Shown here one piece after another: positions 52,642 through 61,163 of a DNA stretch of 64,000 nucleotides; position 1 is the first letter of the stretch, and every line of letters begins with the position of its first letter. Source of the DNA: Christensenella minuta. GTDB taxonomy: Bacteria; Bacillota; Clostridia; Christensenellales; Christensenellaceae. The notes under the pieces were generated by a model. It saw only the letters and a program-made list of their open reading frames with translations, was not told the DNA's origin and did not search any database. Location: NCBI RefSeq assembly GCF_003628755.1, contig NZ_CP029256.1, positions 1,507,585 to 1,571,584 on the forward strand, in the 5' to 3' direction. The translations under genes and the position numbers were made by a program.

Positions 52642-53634
52642 TTACTGCCTTTTTATGCGTTTTTCACGCGTCAGCAACGATTGCAGTACTACCGCAATTA
52701 CAAGCACAATTCCCTGCACCATCATTTGATAGAAAGAATCTACATTAAGTTGTACAAGTCCGTTATTCAAAATTCCTACAAAGATACAGCCCACGACTAC
52801 GCCCGGCAGGCGCCCAATGCCTCCCGAAAGCGCCGTCCCTCCAAGTACGCAGGCAGTAAATACGTCAAACAGGTAAGTGCCGCCCACTTGTGCAGATCCC
52901 GCATTTGTACGCGCAGCAACGATCAGGCCTCCCAAGGAAGAAAATAATCCTCCCAGTATATATACAAGAACCTGGATCCTATTGACGCGTATCCCGGAAA
53001 GACGTGCCGACTCTTTGTTGCCGCCAAGAGCATAACAGTAAGTACCAAATTTTGAATACTTCATAAACAGTGACATGAAAATGTAAAGGCCGGCTAAAAT
53101 TATTACAGGAATTGGAATTTGTCCCCAATATCCTCTGCCAAGTTCTACAAAGCTTTCCGGAAAATTAGAGATTGGTGTTGCCTGCGTAATCACATAACCG
53201 GCTCCTTGGCAGATCTGCATTGTACCGAGCGTCACGATGAACGACGGAAGGTTCAGATAGGTCGAAAGAGTTCCGTTTAAAAGCCCCGCTAATAGTCCAA
53301 CACACATCCCGGCCGTGATAGAGAGCGGCATCGGTACGTCCATGTCAATGGTTAGCTTCGCTACCACGATTCCGGTAAGCGCTGCAACATATCCGACAGA
53401 GATATCCATTCCCCCGGTCAGTATGACCATAAAACCGCCAATGGCAATAATTCCTACAATAGATACTTGGCGTATGATATTGAGTATATTTTCCGCATTA
53501 AGAAACGCTGGAGATGCGATCGAAAGAAATACGATCAACACCACCAAGGCAATATACAATCCTGCCTCTTGCTTAGACGTTGCGTACCAATTTTTAATTG
53601 AGTTTAATGTTTTGGATTGACTCCCCTTACTCAT
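52642..53634 (-). CDS. Sugar ABC transporter permease (third system)
   Basis: A 330-residue BPD_transp_2 permease with about nine membrane helices. Signatures: MVILTGGMDISVGYVAALTG and GGTYLFDVFTACVLGGTALS. It is the last gene of the BMC operon on the minus strand and overlaps the ATPase gene by 8 bp, so it should act as a homodimer with that ATPase. The ATG at 53634 has a GGGGGG-type site 8 nt upstream; the longer frame runs into the ATPase coding region without a site. The transported sugar is inferred to be rhamnose, fucose or a glycan fragment because kinase and aldolase genes precede it. Confidence 0.85.
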   Translation of the reverse strand: MSKGSQSKTLNSIKNWYATSKQEAGLYIALVVLIVFLSIASPAFLNAENILNIIRQVSIVGIIAIGGFMVILTGGMDISVGYVAALTGIVVAKLTIDMDVPMPLSITAGMCVGLLAGLLNGTLSTYLNLPSFIVTLGTMQICQGAGYVITQATPISNFPESFVELGRGYWGQIPIPVIILAGLYIFMSLFMKYSKFGTYCYALGGNKESARLSGIRVNRIQVLVYILGGLFSSLGGLIVAARTNAGSAQVGGTYLFDVFTACVLGGTALSGGIGRLPGVVVGCIFVGILNNGLVQLNVDSFYQMMVQGIVLVIAVVLQSLLTREKRIKRQ

Positions 53635-55126
53635 AGCTGCTTCCCCCCATCGCATATTGCATAATGACCTCTTGTCCCGCCTCTTCCTTGGTAAGTTCTG
53701 CAACAATTCGCCCATCGCGCACGACAAGTACACGGTCGCTCAATTTCAGAACTTCCAGTAATTCTGAAGAAACTACAATGATGCTTTTTCCTTCTTTTAC
53801 CATTTCATCCAAGATTGCATGGATTTCTTCTTTTGCTCCTACGTCCACACCCCGCGTCGGCTCGTCGACCAATAATATCTTAGGATCAGCGTTCACACAT
53901 TTGCTCACAACGATTTTCTGTTGATTGCCGCCGCTAAACAATTTTGCCTTTCGCATGACATCCGGCGGACTGATCTCAAATTTTTTGACCGCTTCATGTG
54001 CTCTTTTTTTTACTCTTTTGTAGGAAATCATACCAGCTTTATTTGTCATTTTAGATAAGCTCGCGCACGCATTGTTATATTCCATCGTCATTTCCATCAT
54101 CAATCCTTCGGACTTTCGTTCCTCCGGCACAAGTGCGATGCCTGCCTGATAGGCGTCATAAGGCGAATTGATTTCTACCTGTCTCCCTTCGATCCATACT
54201 TCTCCGGAGTCTTTTCGATCTGCTCCAAATACAGCTCGTATGATTTCGCTCCTTCCTGCCCCTGCCAAGCCTGCAAAACCTAAAATTTCACCACGTTTCA
54301 GATTAAAATTGATGTCATGCAGCTTTCCCTCCACATTTAAATTCCTGACTTCTAAAATCACTTCATCCGTTGCGATTGATTTTCTTGGTATGCTTTTCAC
54401 TTCACGGCCAACCACCATTTTAATCAGCATTTTTTCATCGAGGTTTTCCCGTTCCTCCGTACCAATATATTGTCCATCGCGCAAAACCGATACCCGGTCT
54501 GCCAAACTGAATACCTCCTCGAAGATATGTGTAATATAAATGATTCCCACTCCCCGTTCCTTCAGCGTATTTACAACCTGATACAGGTTTATCCGCTCCT
54601 GCTGCGCAAGTGCTGCCGTTGGTTCATCCAAGATTACGACCTTAGGATTCGTACTTATGACCTTCGCAATTTCTACCATTTGTTGTTCCGCGAAGGACAG
54701 CATCTGCATTTTTTTTGTAACATCAATATCGAATCCAAGACGCTCAAGGCTCTCCTTCGCTTTTTGCACGGAATATTTTTTATCAATTACATTTAAAAAA
54801 TTTTTTGTCCGCTCTTGTCCTAGCATAAAATTTGTCGCGACATCCAGCCACGGTACGATATTCAACTCCTGATGTACGACGCTGATCCCCGCTTCTACCG
54901 CATCGGCCGGGCTTTTAATATCAACTTTTTGATCCTCCATGAATATTTCGCCTTCATCCGCACGGAATACACCTGAAACAATCTTTATAAATGTCGATTT
55001 GCCCGCACCGTTCTCTCCTAAAAGAGCATGTATCTCCCCGCGTTTTACATCTAGGGATACATCGTCAAGAGCTTTTACGCCGGGAAATGATTTGCTGATA
55101 TTTTTAACGCTCAATATCGTTCCCAT
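53627..55126 (-). CDS. Sugar ABC transporter tandem ATPase (third system)
   Basis: A 499-residue RbsA-like double ATPase. Domain 1: Walker A GENGAGKST, signature-region LSFAEQQMVEIAKVI, Walker B VVILDEPTAAL. Domain 2: degenerate Walker A GLAGAGRSE, signature LFSGGNQQKIVVSKCV, Walker B ILLVDEPTRGVD. AAGGAG lies 8 nt before the ATG. It is 57 bp downstream of the SBP gene and overlaps the permease gene. The gene is more A+T-rich than the two other ATPase genes in this window, as is the whole 51-61 kb block. Confidence 0.9.
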   Translation of the reverse strand: MGTILSVKNISKSFPGVKALDDVSLDVKRGEIHALLGENGAGKSTFIKIVSGVFRADEGEIFMEDQKVDIKSPADAVEAGISVVHQELNIVPWLDVATNFMLGQERTKNFLNVIDKKYSVQKAKESLERLGFDIDVTKKMQMLSFAEQQMVEIAKVISTNPKVVILDEPTAALAQQERINLYQVVNTLKERGVGIIYITHIFEEVFSLADRVSVLRDGQYIGTEERENLDEKMLIKMVVGREVKSIPRKSIATDEVILEVRNLNVEGKLHDINFNLKRGEILGFAGLAGAGRSEIIRAVFGADRKDSGEVWIEGRQVEINSPYDAYQAGIALVPEERKSEGLMMEMTMEYNNACASLSKMTNKAGMISYKRVKKRAHEAVKKFEISPPDVMRKAKLFSGGNQQKIVVSKCVNADPKILLVDEPTRGVDVGAKEEIHAILDEMVKEGKSIIVVSSELLEVLKLSDRVLVVRDGRIVAELTKEEAGQEVIMQYAMGGSSYE

Positions 55127-55183
55127 ATGTTTATCTCCTTGTAGTTACGGGAGGCCTACCGGCCTCCCATAATATTCAGAAAA

Positions 55184-56227
55184 CTATTCTTCCATCAAGC
55201 TTCCTACCGTCGTTTTATCACACAGTTCAAAAGGCACTTTAATTTCATATTCAAATTCTTCTCCTTTAACCGCTTTGAGCGCCATATCAACCGCTGTATC
55301 CGCCATAATACGCGGCGGCAGATGCATGGTGACCTTGAACATTGATTCATCTGCTTGAATCAGATTCATAACGTCCGGATTCGTATAGAACGCGCAGGCC
55401 ACCGCATCCTCCTGCGTCATTCCACGTGATTCCATCGCGGCTACTCCCCCAAGGGTGCACTCGACGTTCGCGCCCCAAAGCATATTAATGTCGTCATTTG
55501 CGGATAGGATATTTTCTGTTACAGTCATACCTTTTTCAGTTTCTGCCTGGCCATTCATGATGACTGCTTTCACGTTTTCTTCCCCAAGCTCCGCTTTCAA
55601 TCCTTCGAGAAAGCCATTTTCTGCATCAAGGCAAGGTTGTTCTGCTGGGTAAGAGAGCACAGCGACGTTTGCTTTTCCGTCAAAATGTTCTTTTGCATAA
55701 TCAGCCGCCCATTTCCCTTCCAATTTACCCGTTTCGTAGGTCTCAATTCCTACAAGCCCGGACGCGACATGATTTCCATCACCATCAACGACATCAAGGT
55801 CGCTCAGGATTACACGCACGCCCGCAGCTTCCGCTTCTTTAATGACAACGCCTACTCCACCCGGATCTACCGGACAAAGGATAATCGCGTCGCATCCTTG
55901 GGCGATCATATCTTCCATAAGGTTCACTTGTTTTGCGGCATCGAATTTACTATCCGCAGAAATTACCTCAAAGCCTTTTTCCCCGGCTAATTTCTCAATC
56001 TCGTCAACCCAGGATACCCAATATGTGTGTCCAAGATTGAAAACCGGAACGCCAATTTTGATTATTCCGTCTCCATTCGTATCCTCTGCTTCTACGGCAA
56101 CACTTCCTTGTGCAGCGTCCTCAGGTGTATTGCCGTCCTGCGGGGCTTCTGCAGGCGCGCACGCAAACAGAATACTCGCCAGCATAACCATAACTACAAC
56201 AAACGCCAACCTCTTCATCTTCTTCAT
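55184..56227 (-). CDS. Sugar ABC transporter lipoprotein SBP (third system)
   Basis: A 347-residue Peripla_BP_4 receptor. The signal peptide ends in the lipobox LFAC (Cys23), followed by a short acidic linker. Core strands: IIKIGVPVFNLGHTYWVSWV, DAIILCPVDPGGVGVVI and VRVILSDLDVVDGDGN. The ATG at 56227 (GGAGG 8 nt upstream) is used; the preceding in-frame codon is TTG. It lies 62 bp after the kinase gene in the BMC operon. The ligand is inferred to be a deoxysugar. It shows low similarity by eye to the other two SBPs, suggesting a different ligand or preference. Confidence 0.87.
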   Translation of the reverse strand: MKKMKRLAFVVVMVMLASILFACAPAEAPQDGNTPEDAAQGSVAVEAEDTNGDGIIKIGVPVFNLGHTYWVSWVDEIEKLAGEKGFEVISADSKFDAAKQVNLMEDMIAQGCDAIILCPVDPGGVGVVIKEAEAAGVRVILSDLDVVDGDGNHVASGLVGIETYETGKLEGKWAADYAKEHFDGKANVAVLSYPAEQPCLDAENGFLEGLKAELGEENVKAVIMNGQAETEKGMTVTENILSANDDINMLWGANVECTLGGVAAMESRGMTQEDAVACAFYTNPDVMNLIQADESMFKVTMHLPPRIMADTAVDMALKAVKGEEFEYEIKVPFELCDKTTVGSLMEE

Positions 56228-56289
56228 CAAATTTTCCTCCTTGTTATTTGATTGTAGAATTGTAATCAGGTCTTTTCCTATATGAAGTT

Positions 56290-57678
56290 TTAAAATTCAA
56301 TAATTTCTGTCGAATTATGCAGCAGGCTTGCCGCTTCCGATCTGTTTAAAAGTTCTTTTTGCCGAATCAACTGTGTACAAATATTACCTATGGCCGTTGC
56401 TTCCACGGGTCCTGCGTATACCTTGAGCCTCGTTTGTTTCTTGATCTCGTTACAAAGATAGGTGCTTCGCGCGCCTCCGCCCAGTACATAGATACACTCG
56501 AACTTCCTGCTAAGGATATGGGTAATATTTCTTACTGTCTTCGCAGTACTTAAGGCGATCCCGTTCAGCACCGCTGCATAAATTTCAGCTTTTCCATTTG
56601 GTTTTGGTTGCCCCGCGTGTTCAAGGTAGTCGAAAATCTTGTGACACATCCTTCCCGGTTTGGTAAACTCAGGGCTATCAGGGTCAATATATCCTCCATA
56701 TTCGGATTCCTTTGCCCCATTTTCCAAGAAACCGTAATCCATTTTCCATCCTTCTGTTTCCCACTCGCGCGCACACTCCTGCACAATAAACAATCCATTG
56801 CAATACTTGAGAAAATTAATCTCGCCATCAAAACCATTCTCATTGCTGATGCCCGCCTCAAAGACCTCTCTGGTAATGACAGGCTCCCGCAAAAAGCATC
56901 CTGTCATCACCCAGCTCCCCGTGCTTACGTAGAGGATTCCTTCCGTATGATGCGCGGGTACCGCCATAAGGGCAGAAGATGTATCGTGCCCGCAAATCCG
57001 CATTACCGGAATTTTTTTCCCGCCCTCAGGAATCCCGGTCATGCCTAAAATGTCGTTTCGTTCCGTTGTCTGCGGCAATACATCAGGGAGTGCAAGCCGT
57101 CTCATGATCTCCATGTTCCAGTCGTCGCGCACAATACTATACATTCCGGATGGGCTGGCTAAAGTATTATCAAAGGTTACTTCCCCCGTGAGCAAATAAC
57201 AGATAAGGTTTGCCATGAATTGAATCATTCTCGTCTTCTCAAACCAATCTTTCGCATATTTTTTCCAATAACACAGGTGAACAAGCGGACAAATATCTTC
57301 TATTATTGTTCCGTTACTTTCAAAGAGTTCATATCCCGAGACAACCGAAAAGACCTCTTCTGCAAATTCCTGAACCTGTGGATCACGGTAGGTTCGAGGT
57401 AAAAACAAAAGTTTTCCCTCTTCGTCCAGCATTCCAAAATCCGCTCCCCAGGTATCAATCCCTACCGAATCCACAGTTTCCGCACATCCAATTGCTTCCA
57501 CCGAGAACCGGTGCATCTTTCCGATATCCCAATAGAGATTGTCCTTTACCCGCACCAGCTCATTCCTGCAGCGCAGTAATTCCCGACATTCAATCCGCTC
57601 TCCATTAAAAGCTCCTTCGATACTCCGCATACTACTGGCACCATAATCAAGCGCCAGCACCCTTTTTATTGCCATCAT
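56290..57678 (-). CDS. FGGY carbohydrate kinase, rhamnulokinase-like
   Basis: A 462-residue FGGY kinase. N-terminal phosphate loop RVLALDYGASSMRSIEGAF, GIDTWGADFGMLDE, catalytic-Asp region CGHDTSSALMAVPA and adenosine-binding YVLGGGARSTYLCNEI. These match rhamnulokinase more than xylulo- or glycerol kinase, and the GIDTWGADFG segment is shared with the rhaB gene at 2.1 kb. It probably phosphorylates rhamnulose or fuculose for the aldolase encoded just upstream (6-bp gap). The start may be either of two adjacent ATGs (57678 or 57675); both are close to a weak GTGAG site. Confidence 0.87.
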   Translation of the reverse strand: MMAIKRVLALDYGASSMRSIEGAFNGERIECRELLRCRNELVRVKDNLYWDIGKMHRFSVEAIGCAETVDSVGIDTWGADFGMLDEEGKLLFLPRTYRDPQVQEFAEEVFSVVSGYELFESNGTIIEDICPLVHLCYWKKYAKDWFEKTRMIQFMANLICYLLTGEVTFDNTLASPSGMYSIVRDDWNMEIMRRLALPDVLPQTTERNDILGMTGIPEGGKKIPVMRICGHDTSSALMAVPAHHTEGILYVSTGSWVMTGCFLREPVITREVFEAGISNENGFDGEINFLKYCNGLFIVQECAREWETEGWKMDYGFLENGAKESEYGGYIDPDSPEFTKPGRMCHKIFDYLEHAGQPKPNGKAEIYAAVLNGIALSTAKTVRNITHILSRKFECIYVLGGGARSTYLCNEIKKQTRLKVYAGPVEATAIGNICTQLIRQKELLNRSEAASLLHNSTEIIEF

Positions 57679-57683
57679 CGCAC

Positions 57684-58298
57684 TCACAAAAGCTTCTGAA
57701 ACAGGCCAACCATTGCATTGACTTCCGCATTGTCAAGGAGTGTAAATGCTTCATCGAGGTCTTTAGCCGCAATTACAATACCATGATTTGGGATAAGTGC
57801 TCCTACCGCCCGTTCTGGAATTTCATTCCGCCGATTATAAAAATAGGAAATCACTTCTTTTGCGAGTTCAGGCGATGTGCCTGCAACTTCTTTGACACAT
57901 TCCATCGGTCCGCCTGCAAAATATTCAAAATTTTCCGTATAAACATCCAGCCTTTTCTTCGCAGCTGCATAAACGAGGCAATATCTTGGATGGGCATGAA
58001 GCACCGCGCCAACCCCGGGGATCGCCTCATAAATACCAAGATGCATCATGCTCTCACGCGTCATCATAGTCGGATCGTTTTCTACGACCTCCAGAGTATT
58101 TTCGTCAAGCGCGATCAGGTCGTCCGGTTGAAGCTGCCACCGTAATTTCTCTCCCGCCATCATCGGTGTGACGTAAATAAGCCCGTTATGCCTCACACTG
58201 ATGTTTCCGCCGCCTGCATCTGTAAGCTGCCTATCAAACATCAACCGTCCTGTATTAATCATTTTACATCTCATATAATCATTACCAAAGTTGCACAT
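57684..58298 (-). CDS. Class II aldolase (fuculose/rhamnulose-1-phosphate aldolase)
   Basis: A 204-residue Zn2+ class II aldolase, close to the length of FucA (~215). Substrate/metal motifs: TDAGGGNISVR, MTRESMMHLGIYEAI (acid region), VLHAHPRYCLVYA (two Zn histidines) and LIPNHGIVIAA (third His). It cleaves a 1-phosphoketohexose to DHAP and L-lactaldehyde. It supplies the step absent from the rha operon at 1-10 kb. It lies between shell-protein genes and the kinase, a pattern of deoxysugar BMC loci. No encapsulation helix is obvious at either end. GGAGGG is 6 nt before the ATG. Confidence 0.88.
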   Translation of the reverse strand: MCNFGNDYMRCKMINTGRLMFDRQLTDAGGGNISVRHNGLIYVTPMMAGEKLRWQLQPDDLIALDENTLEVVENDPTMMTRESMMHLGIYEAIPGVGAVLHAHPRYCLVYAAAKKRLDVYTENFEYFAGGPMECVKEVAGTSPELAKEVISYFYNRRNEIPERAVGALIPNHGIVIAAKDLDEAFTLLDNAEVNAMVGLFQKLL

Positions 58299-58316
58299 AA
58301 CCTTCCCTCCAAAATA

Positions 58317-58871
58317 TCAAGTCTCAAATAATGTTTTACATGTCTGTTCATGCGGATTCGTTACAACCGTACTCGCCACAAGCCTATTCCTCTTCCGGCA
58401 CAGCAAGGATGCTTTCTCAGTTGCAGCTATAATCTCCGCAATCCCGCCGCAAAGAATCACTACTCCTTTGCCGCCGATCCCATTTGCCAAGCGTAATTCC
58501 CGTACCCATACGCCGGATGTTTTTACCGCTTCGTCTGCAGCATAGACTGCACTTGCTGCATCGCGTGTCTCTATGATTCCAAGCGCATCGGTACTTTCTC
58601 CTATCGATGGGGACTCCAGTATGCCGCTGCTCAGATTCCCTATCATTAATGAATTTTGTAATCCCGGAAAATATTTTGCGCGCAACATACGGACCGCGCT
58701 ATATACATCCGCATATCTTCCGCCAAAAACCAGCAGGTATCCGCCTGGACATATCATACCAGCCCGCAGTAAATGAATATCACTATTCTTAACCGCATAG
58801 TCGAGGCTTTTGATTCCTTCAGCGATCCCTAGAAATTCTACAATTCCTACAGCGGTCCCAGAATTTTTCAT
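58317..58871 (-). CDS. Tandem-domain BMC shell protein, PduT-like
   Basis: A 184-residue protein of two BMC domains (about 6-85 and 95-180), forming pseudohexameric trimers. It follows PduT closely in length and motifs: AVGIVEFLGIAEGIKSLDYA, then ICPGGYLLVFGG, later [20 protein letters not shown] and NGIGGKGVVILCGG. Cys41 in ICPGG is at the place of the PduT cysteine that binds a 4Fe-4S cluster at the pore, so a redox-relay role is plausible. It overlaps the vertex-protein gene by 4 bp (ATGA). Confidence 0.88.
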   Translation of the reverse strand: MKNSGTAVGIVEFLGIAEGIKSLDYAVKNSDIHLLRAGMICPGGYLLVFGGRYADVYSAVRMLRAKYFPGLQNSLMIGNLSSGILESPSIGESTDALGIIETRDAASAVYAADEAVKTSGVWVRELRLANGIGGKGVVILCGGIAEIIAATEKASLLCRKRNRLVASTVVTNPHEQTCKTLFET

Positions 58872-59146
58872 GGTGCATCTCCCAATACGGATTCCGGCTC
58901 ATCAATAATACCCACGATTGCCGCGTCTATTGGGGCATTTTCCCGCCCTGTTCCGATACGCGCAGCACTTCCGAACACGACAAGGACGACCTCGCCCTCC
59001 CCTGCGCCTACACTGTCGGTCGCCACCGCATAACGCTGGACAAGCTGTCCATTTTCAATCATCTGTACGACCAGCAGTTTGCAGCCCGTTAGCTTTTCAT
59101 TTTTCTTTGTTGCTACAACATATTGAACGATTTTGCCAAGCTGCAT
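58868..59146 (-). CDS. BMC vertex protein (EutN/CcmL family)
   Basis: A 92-residue pentamer-forming shell protein that caps the vertices of microcompartments. MQLGKIVQYVVATKKNEKLT, CKLLVVQMIENG, AVATDSVGAGEGEVVLVVFG and IDAAIVGIIDEPE follow the EutN/CcmL pattern in order. It is the only vertex protein in the window. The gene lies in the middle of the shell cluster and overlaps the PduT-like gene by 4 bp. Confidence 0.93.
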   Translation of the reverse strand: MQLGKIVQYVVATKKNEKLTGCKLLVVQMIENGQLVQRYAVATDSVGAGEGEVVLVVFGSAARIGTGRENAPIDAAIVGIIDEPESVLGDAP

Positions 59147-59162
59147 AACGGCACTTCCCTTC

Positions 59163-59441
59163 TTATTTTATTGTAGGGAGTATCTTTTCCACATCGCCAT
59201 GAGGACGCGGGATTACATGCACAGCAATAAGCTCGCCAAGCGTTCCAATCGCTTCCGCTCCGGCTTCCGTAGCTGCTTTTACGGCTCCCACGTCACCGCG
59301 CACCATCACAGATACATAGCCTGATCCTATCTTATCCACACCAATAAGTTCTACATTTGCTGCTTTTACCATCGCGTCCGCTGCCTCGACCAGGGCTGTA
59401 AGACCTCTGGTTTCAATAATTCCCAGTGCTTCTTTAATCAT
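59163..59441 (-). CDS. BMC hexamer shell protein (PduA/PduJ-like) 1
   Basis: A 92-residue canonical BMC-H protein. [40 protein letters not shown] and [20 protein letters not shown] are typical; the pore loop is K-I-G-S-G, as in PduA, expected to pass small polar molecules such as diols and aldehydes. GGAGGG lies 6 nt before the ATG. It is 14 bp after the next BMC-H gene in the same operon, and the two share most of their sequence, indicating recent duplication. Confidence 0.95.
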   Translation of the reverse strand: MIKEALGIIETRGLTALVEAADAMVKAANVELIGVDKIGSGYVSVMVRGDVGAVKAATEAGAEAIGTLGELIAVHVIPRPHGDVEKILPTIK

Positions 59442-59455
59442 GATTTTCCCTCCAT

Positions 59456-59764
59456 TTATCCAATTTCTTCCACTTTTATTTCTGCTTTTTGTGTTCCAGG
59501 CAATATTTTCTCCACATCCGCATGTGGACTGGGGATAATATGTGCGGCAACAAGTTCACCCAGTCCGTTTACGGCTTCCGAACCCGCTTCTACCGCTGCT
59601 TTCACTGCACCTACATCTCCCGTTACCATTACAGTTACATAGCCCGATCCTATTTTTTCCATTCCCGCAAGTTTTACATTCGCCGCTTTCGCCATTGCAT
59701 CTGCAACCTCAACAAGCGCCGTAAGCCCCCGCGTCTCCACCATTCCTAACGCTTCTCTTGCCAT
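59456..59764 (-). CDS. BMC hexamer shell protein (PduA/PduJ-like) 2
   Basis: A 102-residue BMC-H paralog of the preceding protein. [38 protein letters not shown] and [18 protein letters not shown]; the pore loop K-I-G-S-G is conserved. It differs by a 10-residue C-terminal tail ending [10 protein letters not shown]. The ATG at 59764 (MAREAL) is preferred because a purine-rich AAAGGAAAGAG run precedes it; the ATG at 59785 has none and would overlap the upstream gene's stop. Confidence 0.93.
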   Translation of the reverse strand: MAREALGMVETRGLTALVEVADAMAKAANVKLAGMEKIGSGYVTVMVTGDVGAVKAAVEAGSEAVNGLGELVAAHIIPSPHADVEKILPGTQKAEIKVEEIG

Positions 59765-59781
59765 TTCTTCTCTTTCCTTTC

Positions 59782-60141
59782 TCATCTAGAAATTATTTCT
59801 ATAATCTCAAATATTGTGTCATCCGGCCTGGTCATCACATGCGCTGCATAGAGTTCACCCAGCCTTTGGGCCGTTTCACTTCCGGCTTTTACCGCCTCTC
59901 TTACAGCATCCACCTCGCCTATAACAGCTGTGTAAATCAGGGCGTTGCCAATCTTTTGGCTGCCAATCACTTCAACATTCGCCGTTTTAACCATGCTGTC
60001 AGCTGCTTCAATCGCTGCCGTAATTCCACGGCATTCTACAATCCCAAGCGCGTCTTTTTTCTGTACTCTTGGCATTTTTTTCTGTCCAGCTGCTGATGTT
60101 CTCGCTTTTCCGGTGCCGATGGTTTCCTTTTTCTTCGCCAT
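59782..60141 (-). CDS. BMC hexamer protein with basic N-terminal extension
   Basis: A 119-residue BMC-H protein. The BMC domain (about 30-115) has [20 protein letters not shown] and [16 protein letters not shown]; the pore loop reads G-N-A instead of G-S-G. Residues 1-29 form an extension with about 10 Lys/Arg ([19 protein letters not shown], then KKMPRVQKK), probably disordered and possibly on the lumen or cytosolic face. ATG at 60141 overlaps nothing upstream but follows the tandem BMC stop closely; a GTG at 60153 would add four residues. It resembles neither PduA nor PduK exactly. Confidence 0.88.
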   Translation of the reverse strand: MAKKKETIGTGKARTSAAGQKKMPRVQKKDALGIVECRGITAAIEAADSMVKTANVEVIGSQKIGNALIYTAVIGEVDAVREAVKAGSETAQRLGELYAAHVMTRPDDTIFEIIEIISR

Positions 60142-60145
60142 TTTT

Positions 60146-60745
60146 TTAGTCACTTTTCAGGTTTGTATATCGAACTATTTGATAGATCCCTTCCGAAGGA
60201 AGTGCATTGACATTAGAAGAAATTATATCTCCGACCTCGCGCGCAGCCGCAAGTCCGGCAGCCACCGCGCTTTTAACTGCATCTGGAGGTCCCGCTAATT
60301 TCAGGGCAACAATCAAACCGATCCCTTCTTCTCCTTTCGTCCTCTCCATACCTACCAACCGTACGGCCGCTGCTTTCACAGCAGCATCCGCAGCCGTCAT
60401 CGCACATACGAAACCATAAACTTCGATAATGCCACAGGCTTCCTTTTCAAAAGCAACCTGTTTCTCAAGATAGGAATTATCAAGATACATACGTGTCTGA
60501 GGATCAGGATTTGCCATAATTCGATATGCAATTACTTTATCCATTTGTCCTGCTATGGAGATGCCCGCCTGCACAGCCGCAGCGGCGGCGCTTACGCTTC
60601 CTCCCACAACAACCGTTATAAGGCCGCCGCCCATATCCTTCTTCACATCGATCAAAAGCGTATCTGCCGCTTTCATCATTGCATCCGTCACCGCAATACT
60701 TGACGCAAGCCCGCGTACCTCAAGCAGTCCAAGAGCTTCACCCAT
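60146..60745 (-). CDS. Tandem-domain BMC shell protein (BMC-T)
   Basis: A 199-residue tandem BMC protein. Domain 1 (2-~78): ALGLLEVRGLASSIAVTDAM, KKDMGGGLITVVVGGSV. Domain 2 (~103-190): ACGIIEVYGFVCAMTAADAA and EEGIGLIVALKLAGPPDAV. It is shorter than PduB and lacks its N-terminal extension. AAGGAG is 9 nt before the ATG. It is the first shell gene of the cluster after a 418-bp region of apparent gene remnants. The first domain's pore loop (DMGGG) is glycine-rich, suggesting an open or gated pore. Confidence 0.9.
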   Translation of the reverse strand: MGEALGLLEVRGLASSIAVTDAMMKAADTLLIDVKKDMGGGLITVVVGGSVSAAAAAVQAGISIAGQMDKVIAYRIMANPDPQTRMYLDNSYLEKQVAFEKEACGIIEVYGFVCAMTAADAAVKAAAVRLVGMERTKGEEGIGLIVALKLAGPPDAVKSAVAAGLAAAREVGDIISSNVNALPSEGIYQIVRYTNLKSD

Positions 60746-61163
60746 TTCCGCAGCTCTCCTTAAAATTTAACATCATCCTCAAAATTCCGGCTGATTCCCA
60801 TTGCCGTATAACAGGCGCCCCACAATGAATTTTTTGCAATACGTCAATATTTTTTAACTATTTGATTTACATAGCTGGAGAAAATTTCTTTAAATATTTA
60901 AAAATCCAATCGCCCATCCACACAGTGCCAAAAATCAAACGGTTGAAATTTTAGCCGAATATCCTTTTCAATATATGGTTTGCAATAATGCAAAATTCCT
61001 TTCCCGTTAAAACAGGTAATTGCGAGATTGAGATATGTTTACCAGAATCTACTATTATATCCTCAGGTTCAATGCATACCATGCACTGCAGCTTGCCACA
61101 CCGCCTCAATTACGATATGCTGGTGCAGTTCTGATTTTTCCAACCCCTTTGTAGAATATCGAA
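60746..61163 (-). pseudogene. 418-bp region with frame-broken coding remnants
   Basis: No intact gene. On the minus strand several protein-like stretches appear in different frames separated by stops: SELHQHIVIEAVWQAAVHGM (61127-61071), then PEDIIVDSGKHISISQL, and NSLWGACYTAMGISRNFEDD ending at a stop just before the BMC-T ribosome binding site. The first and last resemble the EG-x-A helix and the G-A-x-x-A helix of FGGY kinases, so a decayed kinase is possible. This is by eye and weak. Confidence 0.3.
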
